Of a stretch of DNA of 64,000 nt, positions 34,374 to 43,993 are shown piece after piece. The DNA is taken from positions 1 through 64,000 of the forward strand of contig NZ_CP061179.1 in assembly GCF_017355405.1 (NCBI RefSeq), in the 5' to 3' direction. The position numbers and the translations under genes are program-made. The first letter of the stretch is position 1. Each line of letters starts with the position of its first letter. The stretch comes from Roseomonas haemaphysalidis (GTDB lineage: Bacteria > Pseudomonadota > Alphaproteobacteria > Acetobacterales > Acetobacteraceae). The notes under the pieces were generated by a model that saw nothing but the letters and a program-made list of their open reading frames with translations, did no database searches and was not told the origin of the DNA.

Positions 34374-36293
34374 ATGCCCGACTTTGATGCCATGATGAAG
34401 CGGCAGCAGGTCCTTGGGGACTTCGGTGAGTTCGTTCTGCATTCTCAGGACATCAACCAAGTTCTCCAAGAGGCCTGCCGGCTCGTCGGTGAGGCGCTCA
34501 GTACCGGGCGTGCCAAGATCCTGGAGATCTTTCACGCGGATCGCCAGCTTCTCGTCCGGGCGGGGGTGGGCTGGGATCCCGGCATCGTGGGCAAGATACG
34601 CTTACCCCTGGAGGAGCACTCCTCCGAGACATTCGCGATCGAGGCCGGCATGCCCGTGATCTCCCATGACATCAGCAAGGAAGAGCGCTTTCAGATTCTG
34701 CCTTTCCTGCGGGAGGCCGGGGTGGTCGCCCTGGTGAATGCGCCGATTTTCCTGCCCGGTGGACGCGTTTTCGGCCTCCTGCAAGTGGACGCGACCGAGC
34801 CGCGCGACTTCCACCAGCACGACGTGCAATTCCTGCGCACCTATACCACCATCCTAGGCTCGGTGATCGACCGGCTGCTCCTAGGCCGGACCCTGCGCTC
34901 CACCGAGGAGCGCTTCCGCCTCACGGTCGAGCAGGTGCGTGACTACGCTATCTTTCTTTCTGATCCGCAGGACCGTATCACGGACTGGTTGCCCGGGGCA
35001 GAAGCCGTGTTCGGCTGGACGGCGGCGGAGGTGATCGGACAGTCGGCCGCCATCACCTTCTCGCCCGAGGACCGGGAAAGCCAGCAGGACAGGTGGGAGG
35101 CGGAGACGGCCTGCCGGGATGGTGTCGTCCCGAACGTCCGCTGGCACCTCCACAAGAGCGGCAGGCGGATCTTTGTCGAGGGCTCCACCCGGGCTTTGTA
35201 CGACGAGGACGGCGCCCTGCTCGGCTTTCTCCGGCTCGGCCAGGATGTGACCGAGCGCCTCATGTCGGAGGAGCGGCTGCACGAGGAAAAGGAGCGCTTC
35301 CGTCTACTGGTCGAGAACATGCCGCAACTTGTGTGGCGCTCTGGGGACGAGGGGAACTGGACTTGGGCCAGCCCACAGTGGCTGGACTACACCGGCCAGA
35401 GCCAGGAGCAGACCCATGGCCTGGGCTGGCTGCAAGCCGTGCACCCCGATGATCGGGAGGCCACGATGCAGGCTTGGCACGTAGCGCGCGATCAGAACGG
35501 ATTGGATGTGGAGTACCGCTTGCGTCGCGCTTCCGACGGAGCCTACCGCTGGCACCGCACCCGCTCCGTGCCCTTGCATGACAGTTCCGGCAGCAGTCGA
35601 TCGGAAGACCGCGTGCTTGAGTGGCTGGGCACCTCGACCGACATCGATGATCTGAAGCGCCTTCAGGAGAGGCAGGGGGTCCTGGTGGCCGAGTTGCATC
35701 ATCGCACCCGCAACCTGCTGAACGTCGCACAGGCGATCGTCATGCAGACGCTCGGGCGACAGGCTACCCCAAAGCCTCTTATCGACCGGCTGGTTGCCCT
35801 CGGGCGCGTGCAGAGCCTCATCGGCCAGGACCGTGAGGATGAGATCGGGCTGGAGGAGGTCGTCCGGCTCGAATTGCGGTCCTATGGCGGGGATGAGAAT
35901 GGCAGGGTCACCGTTGCCGGTCCCTTGGTCCTTCTCCCCGGCGAACGCGTTCAGGACCTAGCTCTTGTTCTGCACGAGCTGACGACGAACGCGGTCAAGC
36001 ACGGCGCTCTGAAAGAGGAGAGGGGGCAGCTGGAGGTGCGCTGGGTGGTCACGCAGGACGGGGACCGCGGACCGATGCTCGTGCTGAACTGGCGCGAGAG
36101 CGACGTCGTCATGCCGGCGGACCAATCTCGACACGGTTATGGTCGGGTGCTGATCGAGCGGGTGCTGTCACGTTCGACGGGGTCAAGAACACTGTTCACG
36201 CTTGGTGCCGATGGTGTCACCTGCCAGATCGAGATGCCTCTCCTCAGTCGATCTTTAGGCGAGATGGCTCCCCTACGCCCATGTACGGTTTGA
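34374..36293 (+). CDS. GAF-PAS-PAS HWE-type sensor histidine kinase
   Basis: About 639 residues, apparently soluble. A GAF domain (about 15-165, VVALVNAPIFLPGGRVFGLLQVDA) precedes two PAS/PAC modules (DYAIFLSDPQDRITDWLPGAEAVFGW and NMPQLVWRSGDEGNWTWASPQWLDYTG). An HWE/HisKA_2 kinase core follows, with phospho-acceptor ELHHRTRNLLNVAQAI and N box ELTTNAVKHGAL. Such kinases in alphaproteobacteria often feed the general stress response or sense light or redox. No LOV cysteine motif is seen in the PAS domains. It stands alone. Confidence 0.88.
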   Translation: MPDFDAMMKRQQVLGDFGEFVLHSQDINQVLQEACRLVGEALSTGRAKILEIFHADRQLLVRAGVGWDPGIVGKIRLPLEEHSSETFAIEAGMPVISHDISKEERFQILPFLREAGVVALVNAPIFLPGGRVFGLLQVDATEPRDFHQHDVQFLRTYTTILGSVIDRLLLGRTLRSTEERFRLTVEQVRDYAIFLSDPQDRITDWLPGAEAVFGWTAAEVIGQSAAITFSPEDRESQQDRWEAETACRDGVVPNVRWHLHKSGRRIFVEGSTRALYDEDGALLGFLRLGQDVTERLMSEERLHEEKERFRLLVENMPQLVWRSGDEGNWTWASPQWLDYTGQSQEQTHGLGWLQAVHPDDREATMQAWHVARDQNGLDVEYRLRRASDGAYRWHRTRSVPLHDSSGSSRSEDRVLEWLGTSTDIDDLKRLQERQGVLVAELHHRTRNLLNVAQAIVMQTLGRQATPKPLIDRLVALGRVQSLIGQDREDEIGLEEVVRLELRSYGGDENGRVTVAGPLVLLPGERVQDLALVLHELTTNAVKHGALKEERGQLEVRWVVTQDGDRGPMLVLNWRESDVVMPADQSRHGYGRVLIERVLSRSTGSRTLFTLGADGVTCQIEMPLLSRSLGEMAPLRPCTV

Positions 36294-36697
36294 CGCTTAA
36301 GGCGCCGCGGAGGACGCAATTCAGTTAGCGTTCTGCTACAGCCGCTTTCCACCTATCTACGACATCTGACTTCCTGTCCTAGGCACGCGATAACTGCATA
36401 TCGGGCCTAGTCCTGCGAGCCGGGGGAAACGCTTTATGTTGCCTGTCAGCGTTTGTGGCTGGTGGGGGGGGGGAGGACGGTAGGCATAGGGAATGAATGG
36501 AACATCGCGAGCCAAACCTTCACCAAGAAGCAGGCAAGGCCTTGCGGTTGGATCTGATCTCAATTCGCAGGCTAGCGAATGTCCTTACCCGCACGACCAT
36601 CTAGCAGAGCGTCTTCAATGGATGGATGGCTTTGCTAAAGGCCGCAAGCAGTCCAAATAGGACACCATCCCAAACCGCAACTCATAGGTCGTGGGCG
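36294..36697. other. gene-free region containing a G10 tract
   Basis: About 400 bp between convergent signalling genes with no supportable gene. An uninterrupted run of ten G residues lies at 36464-36473. No terminator hairpin with a T tract was recognised. Confidence 0.4.
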
Positions 36698-37084
36698 TTA
36701 AGAAATAATCCGTGCCGCGATGCGTCGCATGGTGTCCATGAGGAGCTGTGGAGGATAGGGCTTCGTGAAGAACAACCCGTTCTCCGGCAGCTGATCGGTG
36801 GTAACCTTTGCGACGCCCGAAGTGACCAAGATTTGGATAGGCGGCCAACGCTTGCGCACCGCATGCGCCAGTTTCAGGCCATCTATCGACCCTTTCATCT
36901 GGATGTCCGTGAACAGGATACGGATGTCATTGTTCTGCTCCAGGAGCGAGATGGCTTCGTCAGCGTTCGCTGCGCCATAAGCCCGCAACCCGACGTCCTC
37001 GGCCAAGTCCATGGCATCCATGCGTAGCAATGGCTCGTCTTCGACGATCAGCACCGCGTATTGGGGGGGGTGTATCGATCCCAT
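36698..37084 (-). CDS. single-domain response regulator (CheY-like)
   Basis: 128 residues, one receiver domain. The acidic pair is in VLIVEDEPLLRMDAMDLAED, the phospho-acceptor Asp in ILFTDIQMKG, and the switch Thr/Lys in LVTSGVAK and FFTKPYPP. No output domain is present. It begins 4 bp after the stop of the upstream HWE kinase gene, which is probably its partner. A run of eight C residues falls at codons 5-8 (IHPPQ), so slippage there would abolish translation. Confidence 0.85.
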   Translation of the reverse strand: MGSIHPPQYAVLIVEDEPLLRMDAMDLAEDVGLRAYGAANADEAISLLEQNNDIRILFTDIQMKGSIDGLKLAHAVRKRWPPIQILVTSGVAKVTTDQLPENGLFFTKPYPPQLLMDTMRRIAARIIS

Positions 37085-37088
37085 TTGA

Positions 37089-38561
37089 CTAACTGCGCTT
37101 TCTCATATCCGGCCTGATCTCGACACCCAGCCGAGGTTTAGCTTGAGTTGCCGACATTGAAACTTCCACCTGCCCAGTGAGAACGAATTTCACGCCTTCG
37201 GGTTGAAACAACAGCTCGGCTGTTCCAGCAAAATAATTCGCGACCAAGCGCTCTACCAAGCGTGAGCCAAAGCCCTGCCGCTGCCGAGGTGCCACCGCAG
37301 GGCCCCCAGTCTCCTGCCAGACTAGGCGAAACCCGCCCTCCATATCGCAACTCCAGCAAATACTGACATGACCAGCGGCGGTTGATAGTGCCCCGTACTT
37401 GGCCGCATTGGTCGCCAGCTCATGCATCCCGAGCGACAGTCCGAGGCTTTGCTCTGAAGTCAACTCGATGTTCGGGCCTTGGAACGTGAAACGATTCGTA
37501 CCGGTGTCGCGATGCGGCGCCAGCGCTGCCTGCAGCACATCCCGGATCGGCGCTGCCCGCCACTGCGTTTCGGTCAGGATGTCCTGGGCACGGGCCAAGG
37601 CTGAGATCCGCCCCGATACCGCGTCGCGGGCCTCCTCGACACTGCTGGCCGTACGAAAGGTCTGCGTCGCGATGGATTGCACCATGGCCAGGATGTTTTT
37701 CATCCGGTGGACCATCTCGTGGGTCAGCTCGACCCGCTGCTCTTCCAGGCGACGCCGGGCCGTGACGTCATTGAAGAAGATCGCGATCTGCCGCTCCGCC
37801 GGGTCACCGATCCGCATGGCCCTGACATCGAACCAGCGATCAAAGGTGTTGGCGTAGTTCTCGAAGTTCGCGGGCTCGCCGGTTTTGGCTACCCGCCCAT
37901 AGGTTTCGAACCAGAATGGCTCCAGGTCCGGGGCATACTCTGTGACCCATTTGCCGCGCAGGTCGACGCCGGCCTGCTGGGTGAAGGCGGCATTGGCTTC
38001 GAGAAAGCGATAATTGACCGGCCGGTCGTCGGCGTCGAAGCGCACCTCCACAATGGCGAAGGCCGTTTCAACGGCTTCCAACAGGGTACGAAAGCGCTCC
38101 TCGCTGACCCGCAGGCGCTCCCCGACCACGCGTTGATTGGTCCTGTCCCGTAGGATCTTCACGAAACCCTGGTGGACGCCGTTGTCGTCGCGCAGCGGCA
38201 TCAATTCGCCCGAGGCCCAGAACGGGGAACCATCCTTACGCAGATGCCACCGCTCGTCCGGCGCACTGCCATCGCGCAGCGCGTTTGACATCTCGCTCTC
38301 GACACGGCCATTGGCGCGATCCTCGAGAGTATAGAAGCGATGCGTGGTCTGGCCGATCATCTCAGCGGCAGACCAGCCCATGGTACACTCAGCACCCCTG
38401 TTCCAATCGGTGATGACGCCTGCCTGATCACACACGACAATGGCGAAGTCCACGGCGCTCTCGAAGATTGCATCGCGGCGTAGGGCACGGTCGATGGCGT
38501 CTGCCTGCAACCGTCGGCTGCGCAGTTCTTGTTCGAGCTCGTCGCGGGACAGCTTATCCAC
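37089..38561 (-). CDS. PAS-PAS HWE-type sensor histidine kinase
   Basis: 490 residues. The first PAS/PAC is at about 25-150 (FAIVVCDQAGVITDWNRGAECTMGW) and the second at about 155-275. The HWE kinase core has ELTHEMVHRMKNILAMVQSIATQTF as dimerisation/phospho-acceptor and ELATNAAKYGALS as N box. The C-terminus extends beyond the ATPase domain (KPRLGVEIRPDMRKRS). It is transcribed ahead of the single-domain response regulator with a 4-bp gap, forming a two-component operon. Confidence 0.88.
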   Translation of the reverse strand: MDKLSRDELEQELRSRRLQADAIDRALRRDAIFESAVDFAIVVCDQAGVITDWNRGAECTMGWSAAEMIGQTTHRFYTLEDRANGRVESEMSNALRDGSAPDERWHLRKDGSPFWASGELMPLRDDNGVHQGFVKILRDRTNQRVVGERLRVSEERFRTLLEAVETAFAIVEVRFDADDRPVNYRFLEANAAFTQQAGVDLRGKWVTEYAPDLEPFWFETYGRVAKTGEPANFENYANTFDRWFDVRAMRIGDPAERQIAIFFNDVTARRRLEEQRVELTHEMVHRMKNILAMVQSIATQTFRTASSVEEARDAVSGRISALARAQDILTETQWRAAPIRDVLQAALAPHRDTGTNRFTFQGPNIELTSEQSLGLSLGMHELATNAAKYGALSTAAGHVSICWSCDMEGGFRLVWQETGGPAVAPRQRQGFGSRLVERLVANYFAGTAELLFQPEGVKFVLTGQVEVSMSATQAKPRLGVEIRPDMRKRS

Positions 38562-38800
38562 AGGTTCACCAACTGTATGATCAAGGGCGCGGGCTTGTAA
38601 GGTATCGGATAGCGCAAAGCCACGGCTTTCAGCGGCTTCTTACGCTCAACACAAATAGGCTCGGCAATACGGGATTATTGCGCTATTGCTGAAGCCACTG
38701 AGCAAGTGAGCCCGGAGGTGGATTGTGACCGGCACTGATGGCTTTACCACAGGCGATTGATAGCCATCGCCTTCCTTAAAAAAATAACTAGTTTTGCTCG

Positions 38801-40114
38801 CTAATCCAACATTCCTGCCACCTTCGTTGATAGGTCGGTGAGGGTAAAGGGCTTGGTCAGCAGTTCCATGCCGGGCTGCAGCATCCCGCCTTCCAATGCG
38901 GACGCTTCCGCGAACCCCGTGATGAACAGCACCTTCAGGCCGGGGCGAAGCAACCGGGCGGCATCAGCCACTTGGCGGCCGTTCAGGCCGTTCGGCAGGC
39001 CGACGTCGGTGACCAGCAGGTCGATCTCTGCGCTCGACTGCAGCACCTTCATGCCGGCCGCCCCGTCCGCCGCGTTGATGACGATGTAGCCTTGCTCGTC
39101 CAGCACCTCGTCGATCAGGTGCCGGATGGTCGCCTCGTCATCGATGACCAAGACCGTCTGGCTTTTCGACGTGGCAGCCAGCTTCAGTTGTTCCGCGGCT
39201 CCCGCGTCGTCGGCCTTGCCATGATGCCTGGGCAGATAAACGCAGACGGTTGTCCCTTCGCCGACCTTGGACTGGAGGTGGATGGAGCCGCCTGACTGCC
39301 GGGCAAAGCCATAAACCATTGACAGGCCGAGGCCTGTCCCCTGGCCGATCGGCTTGGTGGTAAAGAAGGGCTCGAAGGCGCGCGCCATCACGTCCCGCGT
39401 CATACCGACGCCGGCGTCCGTCACGCCCACCGAGACATATTGGCCAGGCGACAGGTCGAGCTCCCGGCCCATGCGCTCGTCCACCCAGTGGTTCGCAGTC
39501 GTGATGGAAAGCCGGCCGCCCTCGGGCATCGCGTCGCGGCCGTTGATGCACAGGTTGAGCACCACGTTCTCGAGCTGACCGGCGTCGATGTCCGCCACCC
39601 ACAGCTCGGGCGCCGCAATGATCTCGATCGGCACGGTCGCCCCCACGGTGCGCGACAGCATGTCCTCCAGCCCGCGCAGCAGCCGGTTGATGTCGGTGGG
39701 CCTCGGGTCCAGCGTTTGCCGCCGCGAAAAGGCGAGCAGGCGCTGCGTCAGCGCAGCAGCACGACGCCCCGCACCCTGCGCCGCGCTAACGAAGCGGTCG
39801 AGGTCGTCGAGCTGCCCGCGGGCGACGCGGAGCTGGAGCAGCTCCAGGTTGCCCATCATGCCGGTCAGCAGGTTGTTGAAGTCGTGCGCAAGGCCGCCGG
39901 TGAGCTGGCCTACTGCTTCCATCTTCTGTGCTTGGCGCAGGGCCTCCTCCGAACGGGCCAGCGCCCGCTCGGCGATCACCTGGGCGGTGACGTCGATCGC
40001 ATGGTGGCGAGGCAGGCACGCCGGGCTTTCTCGGCTCGCTCGGCCTGCTGATGGGGCTGGTGGTGGGGTTCGCGCTGCTGCTGCAGGCGCTGTCCGGCAT
40101 TCTGGTGGACCCAT
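38801..40114 (-). pseudogene. 5'-truncated hybrid histidine kinase
   Basis: The frame encodes a kinase core plus receiver: AIDVTAQVIAERALARSEEALRQAQKME, phospho-acceptor GGLAHDFNNLLTGMMGN, ATPase motifs ENVVLNLCINGRDAM and GTGLGLSMVYGFARQSGG, then a receiver (VLVIDDEAT, LLVTDVGLP). Homology begins abruptly at about 40000 with the linker AIDVTAQ that normally follows a PAS domain. The residues encoded upstream of that are antisense to a truncated membrane-protein gene. The sensory N-terminus has thus been removed by a rearrangement. The core could still be translated from an internal start, so residual activity is possible. Confidence 0.7.
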
Positions 40115-40125
40115 GCACGCGCTGA
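40003..40125 (+). pseudogene. 3' remnant of a small membrane protein next to ctaG
   Basis: An open frame with no start at its left edge encodes GFLGSLGLLMGLVVGFALLLQ followed by ALSGILVDPCTR and a stop. It contains one strong membrane helix. Its stop overlaps the ctaG start, as expected for the upstream gene of a cytochrome-oxidase operon. Its 5' part is missing because the sequence switches to the truncated hybrid kinase at about 40000. It is probably the tail of an oxidase-associated subunit. Confidence 0.55.
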
Positions 40126-40982
40126 TCCCCGCCCTGCTGGCGCTGCTCCTGCCCGCCGCTGCGCAGGCGCATGGCGACGAGGTCCATGGCGCGTCCTGGA
40201 CCTTCGACCCCTGGGTGGTGCTGCCGCTGCTGCTGTCGCTCGGTGCCTATGCTGCGGGCACCGCGCGGCTGTGGCGGCGGGCCGGCCCCGGGCGCGGCAT
40301 CCGGCCCTGGCAGCTCGGCACCTACTTGGCCGGATGGGCGCTGATGGCGGGCACGCTGCTGTCGCCGCTGCACTGGCTGGGGGAGCGGGTCTTCACCCTG
40401 CACATGATTGAGCACGAGGTGGTCATGGCGCTGGCAGCACCTCTGCTGGTGCTGGCGCGCCCGGCCGGGGCGCTGGCCTGGGCGCTGCCAGCGGCCTGGC
40501 GCCGCCCGGCGCTGCGCTGGCGGCCATGCGGCCTGCAGGCGCTGCTGACGGCGCCGGTCTTCGCCACGATCGCCCATGGCATCGCCATCTGGGCCTGGCA
40601 CGTGCCCGCGCTGTTCGACGCCGCTGTGCAGCACGTCACCCTGCACCGGCTGCAGCATCTCAGCTTCATCCTGTCCGCGTTGCTGTTCTGGTGGGCGCTG
40701 CTGAGGCGCTGCACGGCGGGTGCCGCGGCGATGCACCTGTTCGTCACCATGCTGCACACCGGGCTGCTGGGCACGCTGATGGCGCTGGCGCCGCGCGTGC
40801 TTTACGGCGCGCAGACGGCGGGCTCGGCCCGGCTCGGCCTTTCCGCGCTGGAGGACCAGCAGCTTGCCGGGCTGGTGATGTGGATCCCCGCCGGCACGGT
40901 TTATGCCGGCGCGGCGCTGGCGTTCCTTGCGGTGTGGATCCAACGCTCCGGGCGGGCGGCGGGGGTGGCCGATGCGCGGTAG
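40113..40982 (+). CDS. ctaG: cytochrome c oxidase assembly protein, caa3_CtaG family
   Basis: 289 residues. A signal-like start (LIPALLALLLPAAAQAHGDE) precedes about seven membrane segments. Family features include GTLLSPLHWLGERVFTLHMIEHEVVM and ALFDAAVQHVTLHRLQHLSFI, with His residues likely to bind copper. It supports copper insertion into an aa3/caa3 oxidase. No oxidase subunit genes remain beside it, consistent with the rearrangement at 40000. It overlaps the downstream cytochrome gene by 11 bp. Confidence 0.85.
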   Translation: MHALIPALLALLLPAAAQAHGDEVHGASWTFDPWVVLPLLLSLGAYAAGTARLWRRAGPGRGIRPWQLGTYLAGWALMAGTLLSPLHWLGERVFTLHMIEHEVVMALAAPLLVLARPAGALAWALPAAWRRPALRWRPCGLQALLTAPVFATIAHGIAIWAWHVPALFDAAVQHVTLHRLQHLSFILSALLFWWALLRRCTAGAAAMHLFVTMLHTGLLGTLMALAPRVLYGAQTAGSARLGLSALEDQQLAGLVMWIPAGTVYAGAALAFLAVWIQRSGRAAGVADAR

Positions 40983-41490
40983 GACCCTGGCGCGGCTGCT
41001 GCTAGGCGGGCTGCTGGGCTGGCTGGCTGGGCGCGCGGACGACGCCGCCGATGCCGTGCCCCCGCCCGCCGCCGCCATGCCCGCCGCGCGCCCGGCCCGG
41101 CGCCTTTGGCTGCTGGCGCTCGGCACCCTGCTGCTGCTCGGTACCGCCGGCGCGTCGGGGGCGGCCTTCATGCAGCGGCAACAGGACGCCGAGCTGGCCC
41201 GCGCCATCACCGGCGGGGAGCCGGACCGCGCCCCGGCGCTGCTGATCCGATACGGCTGCGGCGGCTGCCACGCCATCCCCGGCGTGCCCGGTGCCGACGG
41301 CCGCGTGGCGGCGCCGCTGGCAAAGCTGCGGGAGCGTGTCTATGTCGGCGGCGTGACGCGCAACACGGCAGACAACTTGGTCGCCTGGATCGTCGACCCG
41401 CGCGCGCTGTCACCGCGCAGCGCCATGCCCGTGACCGGCATCACGCCGGCCGAGGCGCGCGACGTGGCGGCCTATCTCTACGCGCGTTGA
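40972..41490 (+). CDS. membrane-anchored mono-haem cytochrome c
   Basis: 172 residues. Hydrophobic segments at about 6-20 and 44-66 (RRLWLLALGTLLLLGTAGASG) anchor a periplasmic domain with one CxxCH haem site (RYGCGGCHAIPG). The probable axial Met is in RSAMPVTGITPAEARDVAAYL. It resembles the cytochrome c encoded beside CtaG and cytochrome-oxidase genes. It overlaps ctaG and converges with the di-haem cytochrome gene, 4 bp apart. Confidence 0.82.
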   Translation: MRGRTLARLLLGGLLGWLAGRADDAADAVPPPAAAMPAARPARRLWLLALGTLLLLGTAGASGAAFMQRQQDAELARAITGGEPDRAPALLIRYGCGGCHAIPGVPGADGRVAAPLAKLRERVYVGGVTRNTADNLVAWIVDPRALSPRSAMPVTGITPAEARDVAAYLYAR

Positions 41491-41494
41491 CCTG

Positions 41495-42451
41495 TCAGGG
41501 CATGTCCGGGGAGGGCCGCGCGGGCAGCGCGCGCACATAGGCCGCAATCGCCCGGCGGTCCGGCTCGGGCAGCGCCGCGGTGTTTCGGACCACATCCGCC
41601 ATGCTGCCAGCCACCTGCCGCAGGTCCGGCGTCCGGCCGGTGGTCAGCAGCACCACAAGGTCGTCGTCCGACCAGTGGCCGATGGCGGCGGGCGTGATGT
41701 TCGGCACCAGCCCGGTGCCTTCCTGGTCCGGGCCGCCGGCATGGCGCGTGTCGTCCGACACGGCGTAGAGCAAGTTGCGGGTGGAATGGCATTCGGCGCA
41801 ATGCAACTGGGCTTCCACTAGATAGCGGCCGCGATTCCAGGCGGCGTCGTGAGACGGGTCGTCCGTGAGGGGCGAGCGGTCGAGGAACAGACGCTTCCAC
41901 AGGCCGATGCCGCGGCGCAGGCGGAAGGGCAGCGGCAGGTCATGCGGCGGCGGCCGGCCCGCGACGGGCGGCAGCCCGCGCAGATAGGCCATCAGGTCCC
42001 GCACCTCCTCGGGTCGCATGCGGGCATAGGCCACGTAGGGTAGCGCCGGGTAGTAGTGCCGCCCGTCCGGCGACACGCCCGACATCAGCGCATTGGCGAG
42101 GTCGATGCCGCGCCAACGGCCGATACCATCAATCGGATCGGGTGAGATATTGGGAACGTTGAAGGCGCCGAAGGGAGACGCGAGCGGCAGCCCGCCGCCG
42201 AGCCGCGTTCGGTCGCTTTGTCCCGGCGAAGCGTGGCAGGATGCGCATTGCCCGGCCAGGAATACCTGCTCGCCCCGCGCCGCATCGCCGTTCCGGAAAA
42301 ATAGCTCTTCGGATTCTTCGAATGCCCGGACGGGCGCGGACAGAACCCACGTCGCGATGCCGGCGAAGATGCCGGCGGTGAGGAGCAGCGCAGGTAATGG
42401 CCAAAGCCTACGCCATGTGACAGAGATGAACCCTGACGAGGAAACTGTCAT
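41495..42451 (-). CDS. di-haem cytochrome c
   Basis: 318 residues from ATG 42451. One N-terminal membrane helix (LWPLPALLLTAGIFAGIATW) is followed by two cytochrome c domains with CxxCH sites CASCHASPG and CAECHSTRN. PNISPDPIDGIGRW and PNITPAAIGHWSDDDL, each after its haem, are typical of dehydrogenase-associated di- and tri-haem cytochromes. It probably passes electrons from a periplasmic dehydrogenase to the oxidase, although no dehydrogenase is adjacent. Confidence 0.85.
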   Translation of the reverse strand: MTVSSSGFISVTWRRLWPLPALLLTAGIFAGIATWVLSAPVRAFEESEELFFRNGDAARGEQVFLAGQCASCHASPGQSDRTRLGGGLPLASPFGAFNVPNISPDPIDGIGRWRGIDLANALMSGVSPDGRHYYPALPYVAYARMRPEEVRDLMAYLRGLPPVAGRPPPHDLPLPFRLRRGIGLWKRLFLDRSPLTDDPSHDAAWNRGRYLVEAQLHCAECHSTRNLLYAVSDDTRHAGGPDQEGTGLVPNITPAAIGHWSDDDLVVLLTTGRTPDLRQVAGSMADVVRNTAALPEPDRRAIAAYVRALPARPSPDMP

Positions 42452-42943
42452 CCCAGCGGATTCCTCAAATTTTCTCGTGGCCAACGAACACGGTTCCACT
42501 TCCACGAGAATAACTCGACCTTGCGATGATCGGTTCGATTTCAGTAACCAGCGAGTATGGCCGAGGTTGCGGTACTAGGTCTGCCGCTTGGTATCACTTG
42601 AGGGGGGTTATGAATAGGCGATGCTTCGAATAAGAAGCGCGACCATGATAACGGAAATCATGATTTTGGAAACATCGCAGTGGCGCTCGTAAGCAAGGGG
42701 CAAGCGCTAAGTAATTATCCAACTAAATTTTCTTGCTATTACTGAGCGATGCGGCAGCGCTGGAAAATTTGATGGTTAACTATCTTGCGAAGCACCTTAA
42801 TAAAGAAGCCATAATCGGCTGCTGTGTTTAACAGTTTACTCCTGTCATAATATCTATTGGCAAACGAGCTTTGGTTGGGTCAGCGCTTTTAGATCGCCCT
42901 GACGATGGGCTTGGCCCCGATACATCCTGTAAATCGACTATCA
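42452..42943. other. lower-GC intergenic region with possible IS5 remnant
   Basis: About 490 bp, clearly AT-richer than the flanks. On the minus strand, 42707-42608 reads LPLAYERHCDVSKIMISVIM and then VALLIRSIAYS plus a stop. This resembles the extreme C-terminus of IS5-family transposases (their RYEK...FLA...IWLR region). The match is short and unproven. Nothing else was recognised. Confidence 0.35.
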
Positions 42944-43831
42944 TCACCGCACATAGGCGCAGGGCGCTGTACCCTTTACGCCAGGACGAAAGCGGAAAAG
43001 CCCACCTGCATGAGGCTCTCTTTCAAGTGTTTGAGGGTCCAGCCCTTCGGCAGCGCTAGTCACGTAAAGAGTGCCTAGATCTTGGCCACCGAATGCGCAC
43101 ATGGTTGGCTGACTAACCGGTAATGCGATCTCGCGATCGAGCACGCCATCCGGCCGGTATCGGCGAAGGCGGCCACTGCCGTAAAGCGCACACCAGTAAC
43201 AACCCTCGGCATCCACTGCCGCACCATCCGGTACGCCCACCTCCGGCGCAACATGCGCGAAAATCTCAGGGTCATTCAATCGGCCATTGGCCGGATCATA
43301 ATGATACCGCCAGATCTCACCATCATTGCTGTGGGCAAGATAAAAGTGACTGCCTGTCGGGCTCCATGCTATGCCGTTATGTTGCGTGCTGATGTCCAGC
43401 TCCCGGCGCAAACCTCCCCTAAGGGTAAAACTGTGTAGCGACGCTTTTTTAGGCTGACCATCGCCTTCAATAGGTTCAAATGTTACCCCGACAAAAAACC
43501 TCCCCTTCGGGTCGCAGGCCCCATCATTGAAGCGGAACAGCGTCGCATCATAGGGCGGTGGCGCGACGTCCACGATAGCGCCCGTCGCGAAATCCAACTG
43601 CTTGAGTCCGTCCCGCAACGCTAGGAGGGCCCCTTTGGGTTGCATAGTCAAAGCAAACGCGCCGACCTGACTAGGAAGCGGCCAACGCTGTTCCTCACCG
43701 GTCCCCTCGTTGTACCGCCGCAGTTCAGGCTTCTTGATGTCTATCCAGTAAAGTGCCTGCTCCGACGCACTCCACAGTGGTGATTCACCGATCCGAGAGT
43801 GCGCATCTACGACAAGTTCAATATCACTCAC
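42944..43831 (-). CDS. SMP-30/gluconolactonase family protein
   Basis: 295 residues starting with GTG 43831. Six-bladed propeller features include the metal-site residues in SRIGESPLWSASEQALYWID, NDGACDPKGRFFVG, TQHNGIAWSPTG and PDGAAVDAEGCYWCALYGSGRL. The enzyme hydrolyses sugar lactones to aldonates with a divalent cation. Base composition is lower in GC than neighbouring genes, and it lies beside an insertion sequence, suggesting later acquisition. No partner gene adjoins it. Confidence 0.85.
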   Translation of the reverse strand: MSDIELVVDAHSRIGESPLWSASEQALYWIDIKKPELRRYNEGTGEEQRWPLPSQVGAFALTMQPKGALLALRDGLKQLDFATGAIVDVAPPPYDATLFRFNDGACDPKGRFFVGVTFEPIEGDGQPKKASLHSFTLRGGLRRELDISTQHNGIAWSPTGSHFYLAHSNDGEIWRYHYDPANGRLNDPEIFAHVAPEVGVPDGAAVDAEGCYWCALYGSGRLRRYRPDGVLDREIALPVSQPTMCAFGGQDLGTLYVTSAAEGLDPQTLEREPHAGGLFRFRPGVKGTAPCAYVR

Positions 43832-43993
43832 GTGTTGTTCGTCCCGTCATTCAACATGGAGTATCCCGTCCATAGCCAGGAAACTGTATATATTAATGAC
43901 ATGGGTGCAATCCCTTGGCACCTTAGTGGTAGTCCGTCGCGATTTTTCTGTAGATCAGCAGAGCGTTTGACCCCGTATGGGCGCCTAAGGCTA

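Noticed and set aside
38745..38775. GGCGAT...ATCGCC hairpin near an A/T run, as a terminator
   Set aside because: On the plus strand the run after the hairpin is A-rich, not T-rich. On the minus strand the T run precedes the hairpin, so it does not match an intrinsic terminator in either direction.
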